A DNA stretch of 64,000 nt from Oreocharis arfaki (GCA_013398015.1 VZRR01010904.1:1235277-1299276), one strand, 5' to 3'; numbered from the stretch's first letter, positions 13,296 to 25,458 are shown. Notes: a model not told the origin generated them from the sequence alone. Made by a program: numbers and translations.

Positions 13296-15989
13296 GTGAA
13301 GCGCTTGAGATGCTGAGATTCTTTGGGGATTTGATTTCGTTTAGTTTGTGAATTAATAATAAACAAAAAATTCCTGTCATATGTGATATATTTGGCTTTG
13401 TATGTTACTACCTATATTCTAAACCTGATATATGAATTTTCATAAAAAATTAAATTCTTGGTTTCATTATCTAACTAGTCTTTCTTAGGAGTAATAAAGA
13501 AGACCATAAATATGGTTCTCTATATGGCTAGGTATGTTATTGCTGTGTTTGTATTCTTTTTAACAAAGTATGATAATGCTTTTTTATCATGTCATTGGTG
13601 GGTTTGAAGTCAGGGTTGCTATTGGATATCACTTTCTGTGTTAAGAAATAAGAGCTGAAATCCCAAAGTTGTAGCTGGAAGAAGAGAGGTCAGAGGGTAG
13701 CTGAAGTGTTTGGAGAAGCTGGTCCTGGAACTGAGAAGGGTGTGTTGAGACCAAGGAAGAATGAGTTCTTGGGGCAAGGAACGAGCCGTGCTTACAGGTG
13801 GGGCAATCACAGAAAGTGAGACCCTGAGTAGAAATAGTGAGTAAGAAGAAGCCGGGGTAGGAAGTGTGGGCTGGGTAGTGGGAAAGAACTCAGTATGAAA
13901 AAGAAGAACTAGTGGGTTGAGATTTAAATTCTCTCACTCATTATTTTAACAGTCAGTCCCAAGTGTCCCAAGTGGGCAAAAGACCAGGCTTTTCCAGGCG
14001 AGTGCAGTTTGGCTAGTGCCATCTCTGAGAAGAACTAGTACCAACTACCTGCAAAAAGCTCTCAGACAGATACAAGAAACATACCCACGAGAGAATTTTT
14101 TCTAATCATGTAGCTGGAGATTATTTATTTTCCTAAGCCAGAGGATTTAAGTTTTAAAAATTAATTATTTAATATTTTTTATATTCTTTTTGATATTCCT
14201 GTAATCCATATGTAAATCTAGTCCCTTTCTGCCAGCTGCTACATCTTCCACCTCAAATAGACTTTGTAGCAATAATTTCTGCTCAATATGTGTCTTTGTC
14301 AAAGAAGACTTTGTGATATCAATTTAAAATGCAAAAAAAATTACTTTTCTACATGACATATGCTTATCCTGGGGAACTTAATGTTCGTAGGACAAATCCT
14401 GAGCCATATAGGCTTATCCAGAATACTCTGAACTAGAAAATAGAACAGAGAGTTCAATGTAGGGAAACACAAGAAGCAGCCAACTTTAAGAAATTTAAAA
14501 TATCCAAAATAATGTCATCATGCCAAAGAACATGAACATGTTGCATATAATCTGCATCACAGAAATTAAAAATAGTGTGCTGGCTGCAGACAAGCAAATG
14601 GTTCAAATGGGTGCTTTGGCTCCTCAAGTCACTGACATACTGGCACATCAGAAGAGTCCAGGTTACCAAACTGCAAAAACGACTCATCTTTTTCTGTATA
14701 AAGAAGAGCAGGAAATATCTTGCAGGATTTCTTGTTCAAAGCACCAGACAAAAGTTATAACCCTTGCTTGTTTTGTGCATGAAGTAGCCTTGAGATATCT
14801 GCCTTCATTTGCCCACTTCATACACTAGTGACCTGAACTTACTCCTAGAGAAAAGAAAATGAGTGTCCAGGAGTTGATGTCTAAGAAGGGGTCTCTAGAA
14901 AAGGATAAAAGGAGGTTCTTTAGGAGCACTTTAACACTGCACTTTAAAGCATGGTAAAAAGAGGAGTAACTGTGCTGACCTTAGCTGGCAACTCTTCCTG
15001 GTGCAGAGATGCTAAATAAGGACTTGGAAGAATTGCAACCATATTTGGGTGACACTGTCTCCAGTCTAATGAGGACTTCTCGCAGGACGACTTTAAGCTT
15101 CAACCACATTCCTGTGGCTTTGTTCTTGAGGTGACTCGTTTGAGTTCTGGATGTCAAGGAAAAGGTGGGAGTGAAGTTGGAACTTTGCCACACTTCATTA
15201 CCTAGTACGTGCAGGTGGCAACTCAAAATGCTGGAGCCATTTGTTTTCCTGCAAGGACATTTTCAAGGACAGTGTTAATCACTTTCAGACATGGTTTCTC
15301 ACTGTTCTTTATGTCCAGTAAGTCTGCATCATTTTGTGTCCTAATTTTTGAAAGAAAACCCCAACAAAACAGAATGTCTACACCTACTCTTCCAGAGGCT
15401 ATTGATAGTACGTGAATACCACTGTGGTCAAGAGAGTCTTTTCCACTGACATCATTAGAGCCTGGAAATATTCAGCGATTTACAGGAATTATAAGCTCTG
15501 TGCAACAATACATAAGCACTGTACAGCTACTCTTGAGATGCATCAGTGCAACAAAAATAAAGTGGTACTTGCAGTAAAATAATTTTGCCAGTAAAAAAGA
15601 TGAGGTTGTCTGCTACCAGCAGACTCACTGTGAAACTTATTTTTGTGGTCACTATGTATTTGTGTTTCCTTAGGATAAGGTTATCTTAGAAATGAAATTA
15701 TTCTGAACAGGTACCACCATCTAATGATGCTGATCAGAGATTAATTGAATTGGTTTCTATATTAAGACTAATAGAGACACATTGTGTTCGATGTTATGAG
15801 TAAAGTTCAGACAATTGATGTTGGAAAAAGCATGTTACTTTTTTTTTTTCTGTAGCAGAAAAATCATTCCTCTCTTATTTTAAACTAGCTATCATGGAAA
15901 TCTAAGCTGGTCCTTAAGGGGAATGTATTAGATCTCATTTGTATTTATTGCCACATAAAACATTTCTGACAACAGTCTTCCCTTTCAAG
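13296..15989 (+). other. NALCN: NALCN intron (2.7 kb)
   Basis: A GT...AG intron. It holds a G/A-rich stretch bounded by 12-bp inverted repeats (13629-13819) and otherwise unremarkable AT-rich DNA. An open frame at 14520-14828 (102 codons) has no recognisable domain and no splice or codon signal to support it. Confidence 0.9.
13629..13819. repeat. 191-bp segment bounded by 12-bp inverted repeats
   Basis: TCACTTTCTGTG at 13629-13640 and CACAGAAAGTGA at 13808-13819 are exact reverse complements enclosing a purine-rich interior. No clear target-site duplication is seen outside the arms. It could be a MITE-like remnant or coincidence. Confidence 0.45.
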
Positions 15990-16076
15990 ATGTTTCATGA
16001 AGATGCTGCTGGAGGTTGGCAGCTTGTGGCTGTTGATGTGAATAAACCCCAAGGCAGAGCTCCTGCATGTTTACAG
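15990..16076 (+). CDS. NALCN: NALCN exon: I-II linker
   Basis: This phase-0 exon of 29 codons (about residues 350-378) begins MFHEDAAGGWQLVAVDVNKP and ends APACLQ. It is the middle of the cytoplasmic linker between domains I and II. No membrane segment is encoded. The donor is CAG|gtatga. The acceptor is ttcaag|ATG, with A at -3 and only a short pyrimidine tract, so it is weaker than the other four. Because the exon is 87 nt and phase 0 on both sides, skipping it would keep the reading frame. The downstream intron is 39.4 kb. Confidence 0.96.
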
Positions 16077-16326
16077 GTATGACATTTCTTTTTAATAAAT
16101 CAGTGTGTGTAACTAGCATCACTCAAATGTTGCCATAAGGAAACTGTGCTGAGAAATAGCTACAATAGTTCTAGTCATATATTTTTTTTAAATCCATTGC
16201 TTTCTGCACTGTAGACTTGTTCTTGAAAATCACAGATAAACAAAAAAGATGTACCACACCCAAAGGGAGAAGATTAAAAAAGTCTTTTCTTGTAAGGCTC
16301 TGTTTCATCTGCTTATGAGAGGACGA

Positions 16327-16366
16327 TTTTGAAATATAAAATAAAGTTTTTGAAATATAAAATAAA
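16327..16366. repeat. Short tandem duplication, 19-bp unit
   Basis: TTTTGAAATATAAAATAAA occurs at 16327-16345 and again at 16348-16366 without mismatch. It is a local slippage-type duplication in AT-rich DNA. Confidence 0.85.
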
Positions 16367-18345
16367 ATAATTAATCATGTTTTAGCTCTCAGAATCTATA
16401 TACAAACATATTCAATTCCTAGGATATTTGCAGCATAAATGCTTGTTTATTAAATGCAAAATACAATAACGTATGCCAAGAAGCATGACTAATCATAATA
16501 AACACAGAAGTAACTAATTTCTCTTGTTCCCTTGTGAAAATAGGCTCACAGAAAAAGGGAGAAGCCTGTAGGCAGCAAGCCATACAGTGTTTGAAACTTC
16601 CATATTTGATATTCTTACTTGGATATATGTTAATTTGTAAAACTCTATCCTTATTGTTTAAATAAATCCAGACTAAGATAAGCGATTATTTATAAATCCA
16701 TTTTTAGTACAGAATGCTGTACAGCAGCTCAAATTTTTATTCACAAGTTAAATAATGCCATTTCTGGATAAACAAACTAACTTTAGAATAGAAAGCCAAA
16801 TCTACTACATTTGGTGGCAGTTTTGGTTACATTTGGTTTAATGTGTAAGCTAAAATACACGTTCTTGTTGGCAGCATGTACGTTGCTGAGCCCTAAGCTG
16901 GCAAGCACCTTCAATCTCCTCTTCGTGCTCAAATATCTCTGCTTTGCCAAACCACTGCCATATATTTGATTATAGTATATGTCTTAACAGATAATTTGTC
17001 TTCCCAAATTTAATTCTTGATTTTGACAGCAAGAGGAACGTCACTTGTGTTCTCGAGTAACAGTCTCAGGTATGTGGATGAAATGTAGCTGAACTCACAG
17101 TGAAAACAGCTTCAGATGAAAATTCAGATACCATCTGAGTTACCTGGTCTACCTTTGTAATATTGCGTTTTAGCCCCTTTTAGGAATCATGTGAACACAG
17201 TAAATTGTGTTCCATGAGGGCATAAAGCTCATGCATTCAACTTTTTATATTTGCCACTCAACCAGCAGTTTTCTTCTTGTTCTTCGTCCTTTTGTGAAAC
17301 AGAGGAAGCTCTGAAGCAGTGCTTTAGTGCCTGTTTTAAGACATTAAACTACATGAACTCCTTTAGGAGTGCATTAGTCCAATAGTCATTTAACTATATG
17401 AAGTCCATGTTGTAATTTCCATTAGGAACCTTATCGTTCATGGCATTACTGTTTCTGTCGACAAATAAGCTGTATTGATGTTGGTGGTGTCATCATGGAG
17501 GCATTAAACAGGATTGCTGTTCTATGTTTTATGTGTCTTATGCATACTCTAACTTTTAGATATCAGAAATAAGAGTTGAGCAGTAAGACTTGCTTTGTCT
17601 AATGTGGAACTTCCATGCATTAGATACCTCTGCATTCATAAATATAAGTATTCTGTGTGATGTAGTACTTTATGTGGTTTTTTAACTGCTGGTCTACACA
17701 AGTCTAATGATGTAAAAATGTTCTCATCCATGAGAAATGGATGTTTCTTAGGGTGCATCAGATCATAATGTGAGAATTGCAGAAAGAAGATAGTCTTACC
17801 CTTCCTCATTGCTATACTTCCCCTTCACTACTGAGCTGGCATAGTATTTATGCAGTTGTTCAGGGAATGGAATCAAGGTTGGCAGGGGAAAAGGAGTGGA
17901 TTTATTATTGATCAGACTCTCTGCAGCTGCATAAATGTTTTTTCTGACACAAGAAAGGAACCAGAACATCAGTGGGAGCAGTCTGGGAATGTGAGAACTG
18001 CCTCCTTCAGCAGCAGTGAGCTATAAAGCATAACTACAATAAACTTCAATCCATTTTATTTTAAAAGACATGTGGAAATGACTATAAAAATCAGTTATAT
18101 AGTTTTTGTTGTTTCTTTTTCTGTATTGGGCCAATATCAGAGAGGTGGCTGGTCTGCTAGCCTGTGCAGCCTGCTCCTAGTAACCCTTAAAATACTCAGC
18201 GCTGGTGGCTTCCAACCACCCAGGTTCCTCTGTGCAGTTCTCAGATTTATTCATATGTAGACATTATTTATGTATATTTTTATATGTCTGCATGTCACAT
18301 GCATGTATACACACACTTGTTTAAAGATGCATTCTAACTACTTGT

Positions 18346-18700
18346 AAGACAATGATGGGGTGCAGAGGTGTGGAATACAGGGGTTGTAGGTGGTGTGGAG
18401 ATGCGTTTCTCCATGGCCATGGATAGGCTCCAGCGACCTGTAGGAGCCTAGTGGGGTTCAGAGGTTGTGTGTGGTACAGATATGGTGGTGTAACAGTGGT
18501 GCCTTTGCCCATGACTGTGATAGGCTTCCAGCTGCCTGTAGAAAAGTAATGGGGTGTGGAGATGAAGGGGGCTGTGGACATCCCTTTGCGCTGAGCTTCC
18601 AGGTGCCCACAGGCCCGTGATGGAGTAGGGAGAAGGTGCGTGAGGCAGACATATCTTTGTCCCTGGCTGTAGGAAACTTCCAGTTGGTACAGAAATGAGG
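18346..18700. repeat. Degenerate minisatellite, ~96-bp and ~72-bp units
   Basis: G-rich tandem repeat. Unit starts (A/GTGGGG or ATGGAG followed by a G-rich block) fall near 18355, 18451, 18549, 18620 and 18693, giving spacings of about 96, 98, 71 and 73. Each unit ends with a CCAG(C/G)-type block such as ggctccagcgacctgtagga, ggcttccagctgcctgtaga, gagcttccaggtgccc and cttccagttggtacaga. The units are diverged, so the array is old. Open frames on the - strand here are by-products of the repeat. Confidence 0.75.
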
Positions 18701-19236
18701 TGAGAATCAATAACCAAACCAGTTATTTTACATCACCTCAGACATCTCATGCCTCCCTGCCTGAGGCTCTCCCATCTTTCCAGTTTTTCCATCTTTGCAA
18801 GAAGCAAACAGCAATAACAGCTGATAATGCTGTGAGGATAAACTAAATAGATGTAGCAAAAATTTAAAGAACAACAGCTCAGCAAACTTTTAAATAGAAT
18901 CAGCAGGCCTTATCTACTGCCTGGTTTTAAAGACTTGTGCTGCTGAGATTTTTGGGTTTGAAGGCTAAATTCTGGTAGAAAAATGCTTGTCAAGTTAACT
19001 GGAGGAAGTATTTCACACATTTGAAATGAAAGACTTGTCTGGTGCCAAGCACTGCAACCATGAGCCGCTAGGGACTTCTCTGCAATTCCTGCAGTTCATA
19101 CTTTTTTTCCCTGACAGGAACCAGAGCTTTTCCAGGAAGTGTCCTGTGCTACCCACTTAGTTAGACACTGGAATGTAATACATAAACTAACTTCTATCTC
19201 CTTGGTTCCTTGCAAAAGTATTAACATCCTCATTCA

Positions 19237-19473
19237 CAGACAGGACCAGAAGCAATGGGCACAACACTAAACAATGGGAGGTTCTCTCCGAACACCAGGA
19301 AACAGTTTTTTACTCTCAGGGTGACTGAGTGCTGGCGAGGTTGCCCAGGGAAGTGGTGAAGTTTCCACCTTTGGAAATATTTAGTAGTTGTCCTGGGAAA
19401 CCAGCTCTCAGTGTCCCTGCTTGAGCAAAGGGCTTGTAAAAGATGACCTCTGGAGCTCCTGTTTCATGAAATA
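19237..19473 (+). mobile_element. CR1 LINE 3' fragment
   Basis: This matches the 3' end of the CR1 ORF and 3' UTR in order: gacaggaccagaagcaatgg, aggttctctccgaacaccag, a frame encoding FFTLRVTE, then ttgcccagggaagtggtg and agatgacctctggagctcct. The terminal octamer tail is missing or decayed. It is in the same orientation as NALCN. Confidence 0.9.
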
Positions 19474-21567
19474 AAGTCTGCTTTAACTCGTTCATATAAA
19501 CTGTACAAAATCTTCCGCTAAAATAGGAGTAGTGAAATTAAAGCCAATCAAAGGTGTTCCCTTGTTTCCTGAGTGCAATCTTATGACCTAAGGAAGAGCA
19601 GGGAACCAAGTGAATCTATGTGCTGTGAACTATCTCAGATTGCTGAGCATTGCAGTGATGTGGTGTGTTTTGACTGTGACTTCTTCCTGGTTTACTGAGC
19701 TACAGAACTGAAAGGATTTTGAGCTGTATTTCCATTGGCAGCTCCTCTTGCCATTACCATTTGGTCTTGTCCTTTTTTCTGAAATGCGACTGTGGATTTG
19801 TAATCAGAGAATTGTGAGCTTGGAGCCTTTTACGATACTTCCTTACAGATTCAGATTTCCAGACTTCAGCATTTCTGAAAAGACAGCATGATGTGCCTGT
19901 CTCCCACTCTCAGAGGGCAGTAGCAGGTCAGCAGTGCAGTCTGCATGTACTTTTGGCAGTGCAGGGTGGTTTTAGTCATGCTGTTCCTGGCCTTGTACCT
20001 TTCTGGGTGGATGGGCACTGGCCATGCTACACAGTGTTTGCTGGAGGCCCATCTTGTACATTATGTTCAGCCTCCCTGTCTCAGGAGCTCACTGCTCTTG
20101 TTAGTTCAAGGTGCTCACGGGGCAGTGATTTTGATAGCATGAAGACCTGAGCCCAGTGTACATGGGTTGTATGATGCATGAGGAAGATACAGGGCTCTTG
20201 GAGGCCGTATTGGAGGATTGGCTTTGGTGCATGGAATAAAACTGTTCCACACTTCACCTCAGATAGGCAGAATAGATGTAGACTGTACTTACTATGTTCT
20301 TTCAAACTGGCTTCTTCCATTCTTGAGAGTTCCCTACCAGAAGATGCTGAGAGTTAGGAAGGTGTTGTGGCACACTCAAGGATTAGGATTTGGGAACAAA
20401 ACAGGACAAGACAAACTCACAGGGTAAATATATCCCCAGTAGGTTGACAAAGGACGTAATGTAGTGAGCCTTCTACCTCTTCAGTACCTCCAGCCATATG
20501 TAGAGGCTGTGGCTGACTGCCATCACCTTTCTCTCCTCCACTGTTATAACTAGGATGAGTAACTACTTGCCTTTAAGCTTTTCACATAAAAATATTGGTG
20601 AGATTGCTTATTAGAAAGCAAGCATTTCTTGCTTAACAAAAGAAAATAAGAACATACAATTTCTAAGAGAAATTGCAAATGAGAATTTGCAAATGCCACT
20701 GCTGATCTTGTGTGTTTAAGGTATCAGCTATGCCATGAACAATGTTCTGTTTCTCTGTTAGGAGTTCTTACAAGCAGATACTTCAGTATGTTTGGATCTT
20801 AGGGACCAACCCAGATTTTATTTTGGGGAAAAAACCCAAACAATTGCTGATTAAAAACCAAAGGCTGGCTGAGAAAGCTTGATGTACTTGATTTTTAGCT
20901 GGCAGATTTGCTGTATTCTCAGAAAACTTGTGACCTCTTCTTCCAGGCAATGTATGCAAAGAATATCCGCACAACAAAAGAGATGGCTATGAGTTATAAG
21001 CTGACACTTATTTTGGCCGGATATTAGCTTTGCAACCTAACTCTGGCAGAAAGTGCGTATAATTAATATGTTTGGGAGCGAAAGAACTCAGCTAAAGACT
21101 GTGTCCTTTAGTTCTTCAGTTGTTTCAGAGTATGTATCCTGACGAGCTACAAAAAAAGTGTAATACTGTCTCAGTAGGCAACTGTGCAGTACATGGAAAA
21201 ATGAAGATAAAGAAGCCTAACACTGAATTCAGCAGAGAATGTATTTTTTTGTTTAATAAAACCTTAAGCCTTTCTTAAACATGTTGATGTTGCAGAGTCT
21301 TAATGGCTACATTGGACTGCTGTGGGATATGGCCCCAGAGTTCTGCCCTACATCTGATTCTGACAGTAAATTTTTTAAGCAATTGCTTAAAGTGTATGTT
21401 GCATTCCCAGCAGACTCATCCTCTTTTCCCTTAAAAGACGTTAAAACCCATTTAAAATATAAGTCCTCAGGACCACTAATGTAAGTTATGTAACATTCCT
21501 GACTGAGAACTAAAGTCACAGACAAAACAGGTAACTAGTGAAACACATTTTTTACAGTCTGACAGGT

Positions 21568-21718
21568 AGGTCATGGAGACTCCATCTCTGGAGACATTCA
21601 AAACCCAAGGGACACATTGCTGTGTCACTGTTCTAGGTGACCCCGACTTGGCAGGGGGGTTGGACTGGATGATCTCCGAAAGTCCCTTCTAACCCTAACT
21701 ATTCTGTGATTCATTGAT
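21568..21718 (+). mobile_element. CR1 LINE 3' terminal fragment
   Basis: It contains ggagactccatctctggaga, a weakly conserved middle, ggcaggggggttggactgga, tgatctccgaaagtcccttc and the end tattctgtgattcattgat. It is a short 5'-truncated copy. Confidence 0.92.
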
Positions 21719-22189
21719 TTTATGAGGACATAGTACTACCTTTCTAGGGGTGGCATCTGTGTATATTAGGTAATAATTTTATGGGAAAAATAATGCAGAA
21801 CTTTTTTGTTTCTTGCGCTCGTGTAAGTGCAGGACTGTGTTCAGACTCTTCCCCATGCAGCAGCCTGTCTACCTGTATCCCATATGTTTCGTGTTGACAC
21901 TTTTTTGCAACAGGGAATCTGAAGTACTGAAGGGCAGGTTCTGATAGTCTCATTCTCTCTCCTCCCAGCTTGGAGTAATGCAAAACCCTACTCTCTGTAA
22001 GAATGAGCCTATTTGAAATGGGGTAGAAAAATACTGCTTGACCTCTGGCTGCTCTTTACTTCACATGTATCAAATGACAAGCCTCAAATCTATTTAAAAT
22101 TTAAGAATCCTTCACAAATTTACATCTTAAAATGGCAGATTAATGTCTGTGAGCATGTTTGTCCATACTGCACAATTGGGAAGGAAATA

Positions 22190-22600
22190 GTTAAGGGCAG
22201 AGCTGCTATTCAGGGGGAAGTAAGCAGGCCTGGGGAAAGGACCAGCAGGGACATTAGCTTAAATTCACTGAGGACAGGCTGCACTTCAGGAGGAACCAGC
22301 TGTGGCAACATAAGCTGGGGCTGGGCTCTGTTGTAAAGGCCCTGGGGGTCTCTGTAGACAGCATGCTGTACAGGAGCCAGCGGCCTTCTCTGGCAACAGA
22401 GGAGATCGACAGGATCCTGGGTCATTGTGTGGAAGGAATTATCTCCTGTTGCTCAGCACTGGAAAGCCTGAATCCAGATACTGTGTCTGGTTTTGGGCCC
22501 CGGTACAATATATATTGTATGTATACTAAATATATACTGAATACTGACAAACCAGCTCAAGTTCAACAGAGGAGCTCCAAGATGTTTGAGAGGCTTACTG
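22190..22600 (+). mobile_element. CR1 LINE fragment (RT C-terminal region)
   Basis: Translated in shifting frames it resembles the C-terminal part of CR1 ORF2, including a CVWFWAP motif (family CVQFWAP) near 22480-22500 and QRSSKMFERL (family QRRATKM-RGL) near 22567-22600. A ~50-bp AT-rich insertion with a perfect 16-bp palindrome (22504-22519) interrupts it just after FWAP. It is decayed, with no 3' tail. Confidence 0.7.
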
Positions 22601-23538
22601 TTTTTCTGGTCTGTTCCAATAAAAATGGTGAATTAAAGTATGCAAAAAAAAATGTACATGGGCAAAATAGGTTTCGTTCTCCAGTGTTATGAGATTACCT
22701 TTTTAATTCATAACAGAAAAGGATGGTGGTGCTTATTACTTATATTTACATTTTATTTGTCCTGTCCCCTCCTTCCTCCAGTTGAATGAACTGCAATCAT
22801 TTCATCCATCTGAATTCATAGCTTCTTTTATTAACATAAACTGAAGTGGACACCAGTTTATATTATCAGACAAGACAGGGAACTGAGGTGTCCCAGGAGT
22901 AAATTTACTGCCTCTTCAGTTGCAGCTGCTGCTATGGTTAAGGCCTCTGATAAAAGGGGGCAAGCAAACAGCAGAGGATGGTTAACAGCTTTACCTTCCT
23001 CATCTGAAGTAGTATAAAGCTGAAACTGAGCACACATTTCACAACAGCTCATTTGTGAATCCCCAACCAGTTTCTGAGAGTTAGCCAGATGTTGGAGTTT
23101 CTATCCCTTTACACTGTTCACCACACTTTCACCATTTCTTCCCATACGCTATGAACAATTTGAAAATAATGGCAGTCTCTTGATTTTTTTTCATAGTGCC
23201 CAGTATTTACTATCTCCCCATATACAACTGAGGATAGCAAGATAGGATGGGGCTGGAGTATACTGTGGATGTTCTTCTGTTGCCAGCATGTTTAGTTTCT
23301 CTGCAGAGCCTTCTAGTCCTCCTCATTTTTTAGCTGTTTTTACCTCACCAAAACTAAGTTTGTCTTTACATTACACTTTGCATACTCTGCTCCCGAGTCT
23401 CCTCAGTAAAACTAATATGGTTGGTTTTCAGTACTGTTCCAGTGCTAAGTGCATCACCGACATATCCAAGCTTCTGTTAACTGATGCAATTTCTAGGCTT
23501 TCTAAATGAGACCGGGGCATAAAAAAAAGGAAGGTTTT

Positions 23539-24040
23539 TGCTACGGTGCTGCCAGCTCAGTGCTGCACACCCACCTGGTCTGGGGAAAGGCTGGCTGGAT
23601 CGCTCAGAGGCGCGGGAGAGCTGGCGAAGTTCCATCAGGGGTTCGCCCAACCCACCGATGGTACAGGCGCACTGAGGAAGGAGAGACGAGGCGGAGGGGC
23701 TTCTCCAGATGGTGCGGGGTTTATTATGGCACCGGGGTCGTGCCAGGAGAAGCGAGACAATGTGTTTCACACTCACAGTTATACCCCTGTGAGTGGGCGG
23801 GGGAAGATACAGAACACCCAATGGTGCAGGAACGCGGGGTTTGAATTTGGCGGGCTGGGGGTACAGAGCCAATGGGAGGGATTGTGGGAGGGGAGAAATA
23901 CGCGGGCTGACAGACGATAGGGGAATACAGAACCTTCCAGAGCAAGAAACCAAATACCGCAGGAGGAGGGGAGGAGATGGGGAGATGGCAGTGCCCAGTT
24001 ATGAGAGAAAACAATAACCTGGCCATAGTACACTGCAACA
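23539..24040 (-). mobile_element. Solo LTR, 502 bp, avian ERV (class II-like), 6-bp TSD
   Basis: It begins TGCTACGGTG and ends CACTGCAACA, so the termini are TG...CA and form an imperfect inverted repeat (TGYTRCRGTG). It is flanked on both sides by GGTTTT (23533-23538 and 24041-24046), a perfect 6-bp target-site duplication. Transcriptional orientation is minus, with GGTATAA at 23779-23785, an inverted CCAAT (ATTGG) near 23866-23876 and AATAAA at 23720-23725 on that strand. It has many intact CpGs and a higher GC content than its surroundings, so it is probably one of the younger insertions. No internal retroviral genes are present, so it arose by LTR-LTR recombination. Open frames inside it are spurious. 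Confidence 0.9.
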
Positions 24041-24601
24041 GGTTTTTATTTAATTGCAGCCTCAGAAGTTTAGGATTTGGAATCAGTTAATCTTCTTCTG
24101 AATAAACTCATATAATGTCGTCAAATAAAAAACTCATTTAATTCAAAACTCAATTTTAGTGAACTGAAAGAGAGGATTTTTCTTCCACTCTAAGAGAGGA
24201 TCCCAGTTAATTGAAAGAAGTACATGTATATAATTGAATGAAAGCCACTGTAGGTAAGAAGGGAATAGGACAGAGTAGACACACCTTTTGCTGTTGGTGT
24301 GGTGCTTAGTTACACTCAAGGGCAAATCAGTATATAAAAAGACTACCAACTTTTCTTGTTCACCAATAATTACTTTCCATGAAAGAGAAGAAAAGAAAAC
24401 CCACTTATGTTCTCTTCTGTTATTCCTGCAATGAAAATCCCTAAGTACTGCTTTGTTTCATGTCTCTCTCTCTTATTCAATGTATCCACTATGAAACTGC
24501 TAAAACACTCAATTTGCTCTTCTCTGGCCATGTCTCCTCTACCCTCTGGTTTTTTATGCCTTTGGAGATTGCTTTTCATCTTTTTGTCTCCTTCAAGTTT
24601 C

Positions 24602-24633
24602 TATAGAGTTCTGTAATTTTACAGAATTCTATA
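24602..24633. repeat. 15-bp inverted repeat with 2-nt loop
   Basis: TATAGAGTTCTGTAA and TTACAGAATTCTATA pair at 14 of 15 positions. The mismatch becomes a G-U pair if transcribed from the + strand. Confidence 0.8.
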
Positions 24634-24730
24634 AAAAATTGAGATAATATGTAGCGTGAAGGACTGACCTTTTTAGGTGCAAAAAATATGCTTAAATTTC
24701 TGACACTAATCATATATTCAAAAGTGCTGT

Positions 24731-24753
24731 AATAATAATAATAATAATAATAG
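24731..24753. repeat. (AAT)n microsatellite
   Basis: About seven uninterrupted AAT units followed by tagtaat. It is likely polymorphic. Confidence 0.95.
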
Positions 24754-25438
24754 TAATGTCACTTGCTTGCTCAGATCATAGCTTTGTGACCTCCTATCTC
24801 TTTCCAGGTGAAGCAAATATGAGTAAAAGTGAATGTAGTATCTTTAATCTGTTGAAGATTTTACTATCAGAGTACAAGTGCACATACAGTTTGTAAGTGA
24901 CCACTTCTATTCATGCTGACACATCAGACACAGTATCCTCAAGCCGTTTCTAAATATCATTCCATCTTCAGCTCTGCATTTCATTTTTGCCCAAACTATT
25001 ACCATGAACAGGGAATTGCTGTCTGGCTCATTGTTTCCCACAGGAGCCACAGTGGGAAGCTTCATAATTTTTCTGTTCATTACAAAACTATGTATTGAGG
25101 AAGCTGAAGATCTCATTACTTGGTGTTAGTAATACCAACCACAGTTTCACAGAGGATATGACTTGGATCTTTCCAGTTCAGCTTTAACTGAGTATGGGTA
25201 CTTTACAAGTCTTTGCAGCAGAAAGACAAAAAGAAGAAAGGAGTGACAAAATTGTTAGCAACCTCTAAAATTAATAGGAAAAGAAAAATAAGAAACAAAA
25301 TGTGCATTTAAAGGGTAAATACAAGCTCAAAGAATTTTTAAAGGCTTTTTTTTCTGAAAACTGGTCCTCAGTTTTTATTTGTGAACTGAGAGCTTCCTAC
25401 TGGGCTTGTAGGAGTAACTCATGGTAGGCAGGATGTTC

Positions 25439-25458
25439 TAACACACTACAGTGTGTTA
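25439..25458. repeat. 9-bp inverted repeat, 2-nt spacer
   Basis: TAACACACT and AGTGTGTTA are exact reverse complements with AC between them. Confidence 0.8.

Noticed and set aside
14520..14828. 102-codon frame in the 2.7-kb intron
   Set aside because: No family match, and no splice sites linking it in frame to NALCN.
18321..18717. 129-codon frame on the - strand with repeated motifs
   Set aside because: It is the translation of the degenerate minisatellite.
23477..23953. 158-codon frame on the - strand and overlapping + frames
   Set aside because: They lie in the GC-rich solo LTR, where stop codons are rare; no retroviral protein motif is seen.
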